NCBI GenBank assembly: GCA_023489335.1
Contig: JAMDCP010000001.1
Location: forward strand, 40,987 to 104,986
Direction: 5' to 3'
DNA length: 64,000 nt
DNA from: Deltaproteobacteria bacterium
Lineage (GTDB): Bacteria; SZUA-79; Acidulodesulfobacterales; Acidulodesulfobacteraceae
Positions 54,878-63,904 of the stretch are shown here, piece by piece. Numbering within the stretch: position 1 is the stretch's first letter; each line of letters opens with the position of its first letter. The notes under the pieces were generated by a model. The model worked only from the letters and a program-made list of their open reading frames with translations, did no database searches and was not told the origin of the DNA. Made by a program: the position numbers and the translations under genes.

Positions 54878-56860
54878 GTGGCGATATTAAACTGGACAGG
54901 AAATCCATTGGTAGATACGGGATTGGCGGTTGCTGTTGTCAGAGCAAATAGAAAATCGCCTGAAGAAATGACAGTTGAAGATTTTAAAAACGTTATCGGA
55001 GATGGAAAATGGCTGACGCATGCCAATGAGCATTTAAATTCCTACGTTTGTCTATTTGCTAATGGTTTTTTGAATCGTCAGGTCAAACCTAAGGATAAAC
55101 CTGCTCAAAGGATAAAATATGAAAAAATTATAGCTGCATTACTTGAGGATTTTGAAAGTTCATTTTCTGTAAATGTAGATTCTACAAATTGTTGCGAATG
55201 CACAGGTATATTTCCTTCCGCAAATAAAACTCTTGAACGATTGTCAGAACAATTTAGAAAAGATGGAATATTAAAAAAAGGTCAGCGTCTCGATATTGGT
55301 AGAAATGCTTTCCCTTTAATAGGTTCTATTACCAATGATGCTGGGGCATTGCCGGCTGCAAGCAGAGAACCGCAACTTTCGGCATTTGCACTGCTTTGCG
55401 TTCAAATGGCATCGCTTGCCGCCATTATGCTAAAAGGTAAAATAGCCTTTTTCCAGTACACAGAACCGAATCTTCTGGTTTCGCATGTAAAACAGATATA
55501 TGATGAGACTACCGCCAAACTTGATATTATCAAGAAAGAAGGTGGAGCTGCTATTGCGGCAATTGGAACGGGTAAGGGGTCGCAAAGCACCGCGTTAATG
55601 CTTTTGGATGAATTTTATCGCTTAAAGGATGCTTTGAAAATAGAGGAGCTACCCGAATATATATCTTTAAACCTCTGGTTAGTAATTAATAGCGGTACAA
55701 GCGTTGATTGTGATGTTATAGAGATTCCTAATGCCGCATTGAAATTTTTATGGGAAGCGGCGAATAATTTTTCAGATGAAATAAAAGGATTATTGAGAAC
55801 CGAAAAACATAAGAGTATCCTCGACTGCATAGAAAACAAGGAAGAATATGAAGCCTTTTACCCATTTCCTAAATCAAAGCCTATTCCGGCAGATTTGATT
55901 TTTAAAGCTAAAAAGATGCTATCATCCGATAACCAGTTTAAGGCAGAAATAATTGATAAAGCGGAACACGATGAATTTGAAAGCCTGATTAAATCAAATA
56001 TTGTAACGGCTGAAGATAAAAAAAAGAAAAAAGCAAACGAAAAACAGCCGCAAAATTATACAAAAAAAGAGCGTTTCAAAACTATGATAGAACTCTTAAA
56101 CGATGAATTTAAACAAAACAAAAAAAACGAAATAAAGGATATAATCGACCAGATAAACGAGGCAACTTCAAAACCGGCAAGCAAACCCCTTTTTGCGTTG
56201 TATCAGACTAATATCCTTGGACGCTCGGAGATTACTCTGTCTGTTGCTGAATGGATTGCCTATAATCTCAGGGAGAGATTAAAGAACGATGAGAAGCAGC
56301 TCGAGTTGCTCATTCAAAAACTTGGAGATTTCAAAGATGCCAATAAATGCAGAACGGCACTCAGGCAGATTTTTTCCGAGCTTGCAGAAGAAGGCATTTT
56401 ATCCTACGAACAATATGCCGCGCTTTTTCCAATAACGGGCGATAGGCCGATTCGTGTTGATAATTTTGGATGGAGATTTATCTGGTTTTACCTTAATCAT
56501 GAAGATCTCAATTCTAATCCACAAAAAAATATGGAGGGAAAAGATATGATGACTAATAATCGGTTCCGACAAACAATAAAAAATTTTGCAAAGGATGTAT
56601 TCGACTGGTATGTGGAAAAAAACGGTGAAGATAAATTTAAAAGAAAGATACTGGATGGATTCAGAAATAACAAAATAAGAGATTTTGACTTGCAGAATTG
56701 GTTCTGTGATCTCGCGGAAATCTCTGGAAAAGAAGGATATACATTGGATTCATGGGATGAACTATGTAGAGATGAAAACGGAAATAATAATACCTATGAA
56801 TTACGATTTCAATTGCGTTTGGAATTGGCAAATCTTTATCGTCAACATATCTCACGGTAA
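54878..56860 (+). CDS. cas8b1: Type I-B CRISPR Cascade large subunit Cas8b1 (Cst1-like)
   Basis: The 660-residue protein starts at GTG 54878 (AAGGAAG upstream). It begins MAILNWTGNPLVDTGLAVAVVRANRKSPEEMTVEDF and has an early Cys cluster (TNCCECTGIFPSANKTLERL), a text typical of the Cst1/Cas8b1 (Tneap) group. In the type I-B effector this subunit recognises the PAM and recruits Cas3. It stands before cas7-cas5-cas3. Large subunits diverge strongly, so the subtype call also uses the order of neighbours. Confidence 0.85.
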   Translation: MAILNWTGNPLVDTGLAVAVVRANRKSPEEMTVEDFKNVIGDGKWLTHANEHLNSYVCLFANGFLNRQVKPKDKPAQRIKYEKIIAALLEDFESSFSVNVDSTNCCECTGIFPSANKTLERLSEQFRKDGILKKGQRLDIGRNAFPLIGSITNDAGALPAASREPQLSAFALLCVQMASLAAIMLKGKIAFFQYTEPNLLVSHVKQIYDETTAKLDIIKKEGGAAIAAIGTGKGSQSTALMLLDEFYRLKDALKIEELPEYISLNLWLVINSGTSVDCDVIEIPNAALKFLWEAANNFSDEIKGLLRTEKHKSILDCIENKEEYEAFYPFPKSKPIPADLIFKAKKMLSSDNQFKAEIIDKAEHDEFESLIKSNIVTAEDKKKKKANEKQPQNYTKKERFKTMIELLNDEFKQNKKNEIKDIIDQINEATSKPASKPLFALYQTNILGRSEITLSVAEWIAYNLRERLKNDEKQLELLIQKLGDFKDANKCRTALRQIFSELAEEGILSYEQYAALFPITGDRPIRVDNFGWRFIWFYLNHEDLNSNPQKNMEGKDMMTNNRFRQTIKNFAKDVFDWYVEKNGEDKFKRKILDGFRNNKIRDFDLQNWFCDLAEISGKEGYTLDSWDELCRDENGNNNTYELRFQLRLELANLYRQHISR

Positions 56861-56882
56861 TTTTTAAAAGGGAGGAATATTT

Positions 56883-58100
56883 ATGGGCAACAAACAACTG
56901 ACTCATGTGGTAGGAACATTTTTGATTCAGGCAGAAGGGGCATTTTTGAACGGTGCGGGAACAGAACCTTATGGGCAGGGCGATATTACAATGCCTAAAA
57001 CATTTAAGACCTTGAGAGAAGGCGGCGGACAAACCCAAATTCCGTATGTTTCATCTCAGGCGTGGAAGCGTTGGCTTAGAGATACTTTTCAGGAAGAGAA
57101 TCCCTCAGAACCTAAGTTGCAAATACTTACTACGGATGTAAATAAGCAAAATAATACAAACAAGGTTGGCGCTGAGGTTGACCCTGTTAATTTTGCTGAG
57201 GCGGATATCTTTGGATTTATGAAGGCTGAAAAAGGACAGGGAAAGACCAAGGAAGCGGTTACAGATGAAGATAATGATATTGATCAAGAGCCGGTTAAAG
57301 ATAATTCAAAAGGAAAAGAGAAAGTTAGACCGTCAATTAGAACATCACCGTTTCAGTCTTCGATCCTTGTTTCTTTGCGTAAAACGGGCTGGGAAGGGAT
57401 TGATAATGGATATGTGCATCCAAAAGGGCTTTCGCAAGAAGTTGAAGCAAAACATCCAGATGCTAATCCGACCCCGCTTCCGTATAATACCAAATTTTAT
57501 AATACTCAGCTTCAAGGAATATTTGGATTATCATATTCAAGGCTTGGCGTATTCCGTTGCGAAGGCGATAGAATAGAAATTGATCAGTCGCTTATTACTA
57601 AGTATTTAAATGAAAAGAAAATCGAACTACACCCCGATTTTCCTGGTAGAAAAATATATAGAACGATAAACAATCCTCGCAAAGATCGCGCAACAAAAAT
57701 ATTAATGTCTCTCGCCGTTATGCGTGGTGGCGCAAAACAGGCTCAATTCGGCACTCCGGTTCATCCCCAGATATTAATAATAGCTGGCATTTCAAGCGGG
57801 AATCTTATTTTTAATAATATATTTGAAGATTCTCCAAATGGTCCAAAGATTAAAATTGAAACATTGGACGAAATCTTAAAAGATTATTCCACCCGTTTAT
57901 CTTCAAATATTTATATCGGTATCCGCACGGGCTATCTTGAAGTCGAAAATGAAAAGAAATTGCGAGAATGGGCACCTGGTAAAAAATATGGAAAAAGAAT
58001 GATTGTTAAAGATAGCGTTTCAGAAGAATATGATAACGAAGTGAAAATCTGCACACCTATTGAAGCGGCAAACGAAATATCGGAGGAGTTACCGGCATGA
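56883..58100 (+). CDS. cas7: Cas7 (Cst2/DevR family) backbone of the type I-B effector
   Basis: The 405-residue protein begins KQLTHVVGTFLIQAEGAFLNGAG and has TQIPYVSSQAWKRWLRDTFQEE. These are the Cst2/DevR signatures of the Cas7 RRM fold. Multiple copies coat the crRNA. A charged low-complexity insert (about 95-145) is unusual. A strong GGGAGGAA ribosome site precedes the ATG, and the end overlaps cas5 by 4 bases. Confidence 0.9.
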   Translation: MGNKQLTHVVGTFLIQAEGAFLNGAGTEPYGQGDITMPKTFKTLREGGGQTQIPYVSSQAWKRWLRDTFQEENPSEPKLQILTTDVNKQNNTNKVGAEVDPVNFAEADIFGFMKAEKGQGKTKEAVTDEDNDIDQEPVKDNSKGKEKVRPSIRTSPFQSSILVSLRKTGWEGIDNGYVHPKGLSQEVEAKHPDANPTPLPYNTKFYNTQLQGIFGLSYSRLGVFRCEGDRIEIDQSLITKYLNEKKIELHPDFPGRKIYRTINNPRKDRATKILMSLAVMRGGAKQAQFGTPVHPQILIIAGISSGNLIFNNIFEDSPNGPKIKIETLDEILKDYSTRLSSNIYIGIRTGYLEVENEKKLREWAPGKKYGKRMIVKDSVSEEYDNEVKICTPIEAANEISEELPA

Positions 58101-58777
58101 CAAAAAGACTTTTGCATGTCCACATAAGAGGCTGGACGGCAACATTCCGCATGCCTTTACTTTATTCAGGCACTGGTTTAACCTCACCTGTGCCGCCTTA
58201 CAGCACGCTTATCGGTATGATCGGCTGTATGGCAGGCCGAGACTTATTGCCGCAAGATGTCGGCAAAATCGGCTATATATTTAATAGTGAAAGCAAAGCT
58301 ATTGACTTAGAAACTACAAAAAGGCTTAGTATGAATGAAAAAGGTGAACTTGGGCCAAACACAAGGAAAGGCGATGGAATTGCCAGACGGGAATTTCACG
58401 TCAATCCAGATTTGCATTTGTATATTGAGAATATTGATCTGCGCCAATTTTTTGAAGAACCTATAAACATCCCGACGATTGGGCGGTCTCAAGATATATG
58501 TTGGATGGAATCGGTTAATGAGGTGCATTGTGAATCAAAAGACGAAGGCAGTGTGAGAGGAACCCTTGTCCCATTTCCGACCAATGGGGCGACAGGGTTA
58601 ATATTATTATTGCCTGACTGGTTTAATAATAGAACTACCGGATATACCCGAACAATAGGAAGATTGGGCAGGTATCAGGCAGTTTCATACAATTCTCCTA
58701 CCGGTAAAATAAAGCTAAGAAACTTATTTACTGTCGATGGACAGGATTATTGCGTGTATTTGCATGATTTCAATTAA
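58097..58777 (+). CDS. cas5: Cas5 of the type I-B effector
   Basis: The 226-residue protein starts KRLLHVHIRGWTATFRMPLLYSGTGLTSPVPPYSTLIGMIGCMAG, the Cas5 pattern (G-x-x-A-x-F-R and P-x-x-S-T-L-x-G). It ends with a RRM-like half (TGYTRTIGRLGRYQAVSYNSPTGKIKLRNLF). It binds the 5' handle of the crRNA. It overlaps cas7 by 4 bases and cas3 by 14 bases. Confidence 0.9.
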   Translation: MTKRLLHVHIRGWTATFRMPLLYSGTGLTSPVPPYSTLIGMIGCMAGRDLLPQDVGKIGYIFNSESKAIDLETTKRLSMNEKGELGPNTRKGDGIARREFHVNPDLHLYIENIDLRQFFEEPINIPTIGRSQDICWMESVNEVHCESKDEGSVRGTLVPFPTNGATGLILLLPDWFNNRTTGYTRTIGRLGRYQAVSYNSPTGKIKLRNLFTVDGQDYCVYLHDFN

Positions 58778-61040
58778 TAAACTTGAAGATTTATGGGCTA
58801 AAAGTTCCACGACAAAAGAATCAAAAGGTGAATCTTTGCTTGCCCATTCCCTAAATGTAATCAATGTTATAGAAAAGATTTGCGGTTCATTGCCGCTTGA
58901 TATTGCGAAGAAGCATGAAATAGCAAAAGAAGCCGTTTTGTGCGCTGCCTTACATGATAGCGGAAAGGTGGCTTTAGGATTTCAATTATCATTGAGGACA
59001 GGAAATTATTGGAATAGGAGACACGAAATGCTGTCGCTCGCCATTGCCTCAATGATTATCAAAGACTTGAGCGTAGTAGGATTGTTTGCCATAGCAACAC
59101 ACCACAAGTCCATAGAGTATTTTGATGATGTATTCAATGGACAGCAAATTCCATCAAGTGAAAGTAAAATTTGGCAGGAAATGGTTAATAATATTATGAT
59201 TCATAAAAGCTTACTTATAGAATATGTTAATATAATTTTATCTAATGCAAAATTCACAATGGACGATTTTGATGCACTTTGTTCGGAAACAAGGTTAAAG
59301 AAGGCGTGGTTTAGTAAGAAATATCAACCTTATAAGGTTGATATTTCTCAACGCTACAGAGCGAGCCTTCTTCGCGGACTCCTTATAACCGCCGACCACA
59401 TTGCATCGGCGCACCAGTTTGATTTACCGAAAGTTCCTGTCCTTAAAGATTATGTTTCGATTGTTAATAAACAGGAACTAAAGAACCAAAATATACTGCC
59501 ATTTCAGGAGCGGTGTGCGAGAATAACAGGCGATGCCATTCTAAAAGCGCCTACAGGGTCTGGTAAAACTGCCGCAATACTTTTATGGGCGGCAAACAAT
59601 CAGGTTGAAAATGGCCGTTTGTTTTATGTTCTTCCTCATACGGCAAGCATAAATGCTATGCATAAAAGGCTTCAAAAAATATATTGCGAAAAAAATGTCG
59701 GCGTTTTACATCACAAAAATGCCGAATATCTCTTTAAAACATTTGAAAATGATAATTCATCATATAATGCCGCTCAAATGGCAAAATCGTTATCTGAATT
59801 AGCAAGAGAACTTTATCATCCTATACGGGTTACCACTCCCCATCAAATATTAAGAGTTGCCTTACAGGGTAAAGGTTGGGAACTTGGCCTTGCCGAGTTT
59901 CCTAATGCCTGCTTTGTATTCGATGAAATACATGCCTTCGAACCTTTGCTTACAGGACTTACGATTGCAACTGTCAAATGGTTAAAAAGTATGGGCGCAA
60001 AGGTTTTATTTGCATCGGCTACATTGCCGTTGTTTTTGGAAGAAATATTGAAAGAAGAAATCGGGATTACAAATATTATTTCGCCCGATAGCCGAATTCA
60101 AGACGATAAAGAAGTGTTAAATAAGACTAGACACAAAATCGAAATACGAGAAGGAAGTTTATATTCCAATATTGATGATATAATAAAAGAAATAAAAAAT
60201 TCCGGCATAAAAACAACATTAGTTATATGTAACCATGTAGATACAAGTCGGAAAATTTATGAAAAGTTTAAAAAATGCTTCGATATAAACGAAATAAAAT
60301 TATTTCATTCTCGGTTTAATGCCGCAGACAGATTTAATATAGAAACCACAATACAAAGTAAAAATCCGCCAAAAATACTTATAGCAACTCAAGCCATTGA
60401 GGTGTCGTTAGATTTAGATTATGATTGCGGATATATAGAACCTGCTCCGGCAGACGCTTTAGGACAGAGGCTCGGTAGAATTAATCGTAAAGGTTCACGT
60501 CCGAATCCGGCTAAAGTAATTATATTTGAAGAGCCGTCGTTAAAGAGCAAGGGGAAACCATTTTACTTGCCATATGACGAAGAGATTACAAAAAAGACGA
60601 TAAATTTTTTAAGAAAAAATAATTTATTATCCGAGCAACAATTGACCGATATCGTTAACGAAATATATAAAGACGGTTATATCGGAAGTTCCAAAGAAGA
60701 TTATGGAAGGGGGCTTAATAATCCTGCTATAGAAAAATTTAACGAAGATATGATAGCCGGGACTTATAAACCTTGGGTTGAGGAGGTAATAGAGGGAACG
60801 GATGGGTTATTAGAAATCTTACCTTCTGAATTATGTAATGATTTTCGCCAATTAAAAGAAGAAAAGAAATATTTGGAGGCCAAAATGCTTCTTGTTCCTA
60901 TTCAGTTAAGACAATCTAAGAGACTGTTTAGAGAAAAAGTTTTGTATTGGGATAAAGGATTATATGAATACGTTGCGAATCTCGATTATTCTTCCGATAG
61001 TGGACTTGACATATCAAAGCAAATAGAAAATATTTATTAA
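58764..61040 (+). CDS. cas3: CRISPR-associated helicase/nuclease Cas3
   Basis: The 758-residue protein (from ATG 58764) has an N-terminal HD nuclease domain (SLLAHSLNVINVIEKI, ALHDSGKVALGFQ, ATHHKSIEYF) and a DExH helicase: KAPTGSGKTAAIL (motif I), VFDEIHAFEPLL (II), FASATLPLF (III), IATQAIEVSLDLDYD and GQRLGRINRKGSRPNP (VI). It degrades DNA after Cascade binding. The coding sequence contains a perfect 30-bp palindrome at 59318-59347. It begins within the cas5 end. Confidence 0.94.
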   Translation: MISINKLEDLWAKSSTTKESKGESLLAHSLNVINVIEKICGSLPLDIAKKHEIAKEAVLCAALHDSGKVALGFQLSLRTGNYWNRRHEMLSLAIASMIIKDLSVVGLFAIATHHKSIEYFDDVFNGQQIPSSESKIWQEMVNNIMIHKSLLIEYVNIILSNAKFTMDDFDALCSETRLKKAWFSKKYQPYKVDISQRYRASLLRGLLITADHIASAHQFDLPKVPVLKDYVSIVNKQELKNQNILPFQERCARITGDAILKAPTGSGKTAAILLWAANNQVENGRLFYVLPHTASINAMHKRLQKIYCEKNVGVLHHKNAEYLFKTFENDNSSYNAAQMAKSLSELARELYHPIRVTTPHQILRVALQGKGWELGLAEFPNACFVFDEIHAFEPLLTGLTIATVKWLKSMGAKVLFASATLPLFLEEILKEEIGITNIISPDSRIQDDKEVLNKTRHKIEIREGSLYSNIDDIIKEIKNSGIKTTLVICNHVDTSRKIYEKFKKCFDINEIKLFHSRFNAADRFNIETTIQSKNPPKILIATQAIEVSLDLDYDCGYIEPAPADALGQRLGRINRKGSRPNPAKVIIFEEPSLKSKGKPFYLPYDEEITKKTINFLRKNNLLSEQQLTDIVNEIYKDGYIGSSKEDYGRGLNNPAIEKFNEDMIAGTYKPWVEEVIEGTDGLLEILPSELCNDFRQLKEEKKYLEAKMLLVPIQLRQSKRLFREKVLYWDKGLYEYVANLDYSSDSGLDISKQIENIY
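59318..59347. repeat. Perfect 30-bp palindrome inside cas3
   Basis: The left half is GAAATATCAACCTTA and the right half is its exact reverse complement TAAGGTTGATATTTC. It encodes the residues KKYQPYKVDISQ region of the HD domain. A 30-bp perfect palindrome is far beyond chance for coding DNA. Confidence 0.95.
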
Positions 61041-61080
61041 ATTTATTTCCATTATAATAGAATTTATATAGAGGAATTTT

Positions 61081-61398
61081 ATGACACTGCAAAACCGCAG
61101 AATTGCCAAAGAACTAAAGAGAAGGCTATCTGAAGTCGTTGATTTACTTGACTTTCGCGTTTTCGGTTCAAGGGCGCGAGGCGATGCCGATGAATATTCC
61201 GATATGGATGTTTTTATAGAGGTTGAATCTTTAGACAAAGTATTAAGGCAAAAAATAGAGCATATAGCATGGGAAATTGGATTCAAATATCTAATTCATA
61301 TTTCTACTCTTGTTTTTACGAGGTATGAGTTGGAAGATAGCCCATTGAGAGCTTCTCCGATTGTCAAAAACATATATGAAGAGGGAATAATATTATGA
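61081..61398 (+). CDS. Minimal nucleotidyltransferase (MNT), second of three
   Basis: The 105-residue protein has DLLDFRVFGSRARGDADEYSDMDVFIEVE, with the Gly-Ser and Asp-x-Asp metal-binding motif of MNT/MntA-type antitoxins. Its neighbour should be a HEPN gene starting at 61396, but that frame ends after three codons (ATG ATT GAC TGA). It lies 40 bases downstream of cas3 on the same strand. It appears intact itself. Confidence 0.8.
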   Translation: MTLQNRRIAKELKRRLSEVVDLLDFRVFGSRARGDADEYSDMDVFIEVESLDKVLRQKIEHIAWEIGFKYLIHISTLVFTRYELEDSPLRASPIVKNIYEEGIIL

Positions 61399-61548
61399 TT
61401 GACTGAGGGACACTTTTCTTATATCAGATGGATGAGGCCGATTATCAAAACTATCGTCTGAATGCTATAATAAAGATACGGGCATCCGTTTAACATCGGA
61501 AAATCAAATTTTATAATAAAACTTTTATATTTATGAAAGGGGTAAACA

Positions 61549-61875
61549 ATGCAATCGGCAACATTATTAACAAAAGGCGATATTATAAACATTCTTAAAG
61601 TTCATAAAAAGGAACTGCTCCGAGAATATGGGGTGAAAAAAATTGGCATGTTCGGTTCGGTAGCGAGAAATGAACAAACACGAGAATCCGATATTGATAT
61701 AATTGTTGAACTTGACTATTCAGATCCGGAAATTCATCACAAATTCTTTGCTCTCTACAATTATCTGGAGAATATTTTTAATAAAAAAGTGGATATCGTG
61801 ACATCTAATTCTTTAAAAAATATAAGGTCTAAAACCATAAAAGACGGGATTAGCAGAGGTATTTTGTATGCTTAA
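61549..61875 (+). CDS. Minimal nucleotidyltransferase (MNT), third of three
   Basis: The 108-residue protein has KKIGMFGSVARNEQTRESDIDIIVELD (Gly-Ser ... Asp-x-Asp) followed by a Glu-His-rich helix and a strand VDIVTSNSLKN, as in MntA-type antitoxins. It overlaps a short HEPN-like stub at 61868 and is preceded by the same TATGAAAGGGGT leader as the first MNT. It is in the gap between cas3 and cas4. Confidence 0.8.
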   Translation: MQSATLLTKGDIINILKVHKKELLREYGVKKIGMFGSVARNEQTRESDIDIIVELDYSDPEIHHKFFALYNYLENIFNKKVDIVTSNSLKNIRSKTIKDGISRGILYA

Positions 61876-61987
61876 TAAAGATAAGGGTTGGATTGAGGAC
61901 ATTATAGAAAATATAAAAGATATAGAAACTTTTACCCGCAATGTAAGCCATGAAGAATTCTTAAAAAGTTTGGAAAAAATTTTATAA
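61868..61987 (+). pseudogene. HEPN/DUF86 toxin N-terminal stub paired to the third MNT
   Basis: The 39-codon frame starts inside the MNT stop region and reads WIEDIIENIKDIETFTRNVSHEEFLKSLEKIL. This is the first part of HepT/DUF86 toxins (D-I-x-x-x-I-x-x-I-x-x-F-x-x-x-x-x-x-x-F-x-x). It then stops, 12 bases before cas4, before the RNase motif. It is the best-supported of the HEPN stubs. Confidence 0.65.
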
Positions 61988-61999
61988 AAAAGACAAATT

Positions 62000-62539
62000 A
62001 TGAACATTGCCATTTCAAATGACCTAAGCATAGCCAATTTTAAATCTCAGGCGGCCGCCGTTACCGGCACGGAATTTAATTATTATCTTCTCTGCAAAAG
62101 GAAACTATGGCTTTTTTCGCATGATGTAGAAATGGAACATACATCAGACAATGTTCTAATCGGAAAGTTAATAGATGAAGAATCTTATCCGAGGAAAAAG
62201 AAAGAAATCATTATCGACGGCGCCGTAAAGATAGATTTTCTTGATGACAATACGGTGCATGAGATTAAAAAATCAAACCGCATGGAGGATGTTCATATTG
62301 GGCAGGTTTTGTATTATATATATCGTTTAAGGCAAAAAGGCGTCGATATAAGAAAAGGCGTAATAAATTATCCTAAACAAAAGCGGACGACCGAAGTTAT
62401 ATTAACTCCTGAAAAGGAAGGCGAGATAAAAGATACCGTAGAAAAGGTTATCGAAATTAAAAATGCGGAACATGCGCCGGAAGTGTTAAATTCTAAAATA
62501 TGCAAAAAATGCGGCTATGAGGATTTTTGCTACTCATGA
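62000..62539 (+). CDS. cas4: CRISPR adaptation exonuclease Cas4
   Basis: The 179-residue RecB-type nuclease has TGTEFNYYLLCKRKLWLF (first cluster Cys), VIIDGAVKIDFLDDNTVHEIKKSNRMEDVHIGQVLYYIYRLR (catalytic Asp-x-Glu-x-Lys region, with the Q-x3-Y motif) and three C-terminal Cys (KICKKCGYEDFC). It trims prespacers and selects the PAM side. The N-terminus is 20 residues longer than usual. Its stop overlaps the cas1 start (ATGA). Confidence 0.92.
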   Translation: MNIAISNDLSIANFKSQAAAVTGTEFNYYLLCKRKLWLFSHDVEMEHTSDNVLIGKLIDEESYPRKKKEIIIDGAVKIDFLDDNTVHEIKKSNRMEDVHIGQVLYYIYRLRQKGVDIRKGVINYPKQKRTTEVILTPEKEGEIKDTVEKVIEIKNAEHAPEVLNSKICKKCGYEDFCYS

Positions 62540-63528
62540 AACGAAATTATTACATAACTAGAAACGGTAGGCTAAAGAGACAGGACAATACGCTTTCGCT
62601 TGAATTTGAATCGGGTGAAAGAAAAGCGATTCCCATAGAGGACATAGAAGGAATATATCTGTTAAGCGAAACCGACCTGAATACAAAATTATTGAATTTT
62701 TTAGCGCAGCAGAAAATACCCTTGCATGTATTTAATTATTACGGTTATTATTCAGGTTCTTATTATCCAAGGGAGCATCTTAATTCAGGTTTTATAATCG
62801 TCAATCAGGTGGAACTTTATAAAAATGCCGAAAAAAGGCTCGGCGTCGCAAAGGAATTTATAAAAAGCGCCGCCCATAATATTATTTGCAATCTTAGGTA
62901 TTACAAAAATAGAAAATCGGGACTCGAGGATTATATATCGGATATAAATGAGGTAATTCCTAAATTAGATGAGGCTGTCGATATTTCAAAGCTTATGGCA
63001 TGGGAGGGACACATAAGGGAACGTTATTATGACAGTTTTAATGCGATTCTCGACCTTGAAGAAGAATTTACGAAACGGAATAAGAGACCCCCGGATAATG
63101 TTATGAACGCCCTTATATCTTTTGGGAATTCTTTGTTATATGCCACTACGCTCGGAGAGATTTATCATACTCAACTTAACCCGACCGTAAGTTTCCTGCA
63201 CGAACCGGGCAACAGAAGGTTTTCCTTGAGTTTGGATATTTCGGAAATATTCAAGCCGATAATTGTCGACCATGTAATATTTAAACTAATTAATACTAAA
63301 ATGTTGGGCGAGAGGGATTTTGAAAAGGATGTGAATTCTTGTTACCTTTCGGAAAGCGGCAGGAAGATATTTTTAAGGGAATACGATGACAGGCTGAATA
63401 CGACTATTAAACACAGGGGTCTTAATAGAAACGTATCTTACAGGCATCTTATCCGTTTGGAATGCTATAAATTGGAAAAGCATATTTCTAATATTGAGGA
63501 ATACAAGGCTTTTAGGGCTTGGTGGTAA
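62536..63528 (+). CDS. cas1: CRISPR integrase Cas1
   Basis: The 330-residue integrase starts at ATG 62536 with MKRNYYITRNGRLKRQDNTLSLEFESGERKAIPIEDIEGIYLLSE, the Cas1 beta domain. The helical half has MAWEGHIRERYYDSF (catalytic Glu), GNSLLYATTLGEIYHTQLNPTVSFLHEPGNRRFSLSLDISEIFKPIIVD (His and Asp). This is the type I-B form. It sits between cas4 and cas2. Confidence 0.95.
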   Translation: MKRNYYITRNGRLKRQDNTLSLEFESGERKAIPIEDIEGIYLLSETDLNTKLLNFLAQQKIPLHVFNYYGYYSGSYYPREHLNSGFIIVNQVELYKNAEKRLGVAKEFIKSAAHNIICNLRYYKNRKSGLEDYISDINEVIPKLDEAVDISKLMAWEGHIRERYYDSFNAILDLEEEFTKRNKRPPDNVMNALISFGNSLLYATTLGEIYHTQLNPTVSFLHEPGNRRFSLSLDISEIFKPIIVDHVIFKLINTKMLGERDFEKDVNSCYLSESGRKIFLREYDDRLNTTIKHRGLNRNVSYRHLIRLECYKLEKHISNIEEYKAFRAWW

Positions 63529-63536
63529 GCGGCTTT

Positions 63537-63800
63537 ATGAATATAATTCTGGTTTATGATGTAGGAGAAAAAAGGGTACAGAAAGTTCACAAGCTTTTAA
63601 AACGCTACTTGAACTGGGTGCAAAATTCTGTTTTTGAAGGGGAATTGACGAATGGACAGTTCGAAGTGATGAAAGCCGATATTATTAAGAGAATAAAAGC
63701 AGATGAAGATTCTATGATAATTTATACGCTTGGCAGTCTTAAATATGCCGGGCGCGAAATTATCGGTGTTGAAAAAAATATAACCGATAATTTAATATGA
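63537..63800 (+). CDS. cas2: CRISPR adaptation protein Cas2
   Basis: The 87-residue ferredoxin-like protein begins MNIILVYDVGEKRVQKVHKLLKRYLNWVQNSVFEGELTNGQFE, including the Asp of the first strand. ATG 63537 is preferred to the in-frame upstream start at 63519, which would add six residues and overlap cas1. It forms the Cas1-Cas2 integration complex. It is the last gene before the array. Confidence 0.93.
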   Translation: MNIILVYDVGEKRVQKVHKLLKRYLNWVQNSVFEGELTNGQFEVMKADIIKRIKADEDSMIIYTLGSLKYAGREIIGVEKNITDNLI

Positions 63801-63904
63801 GGTTTACGTCGTCGAGGGTCTGGCGTTTTAGCACAACCGGAGGTTGACAGATGAATTTGCTTATGAAATAATATAAGTTATTAATTTTGCAGGTAAATAT
63901 TTGC
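63801..63904 (+). promoter_or_regulatory. CRISPR leader
   Basis: The 104 bases between cas2 and the first repeat lack a gene and are richer in A/T toward the repeat. The block GTTTACGTCGTCGAGGGTCT near 63803-63822 looks like leader sequences of type I-B arrays. It should hold the array promoter and the integration anchoring site. Confidence 0.6.
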
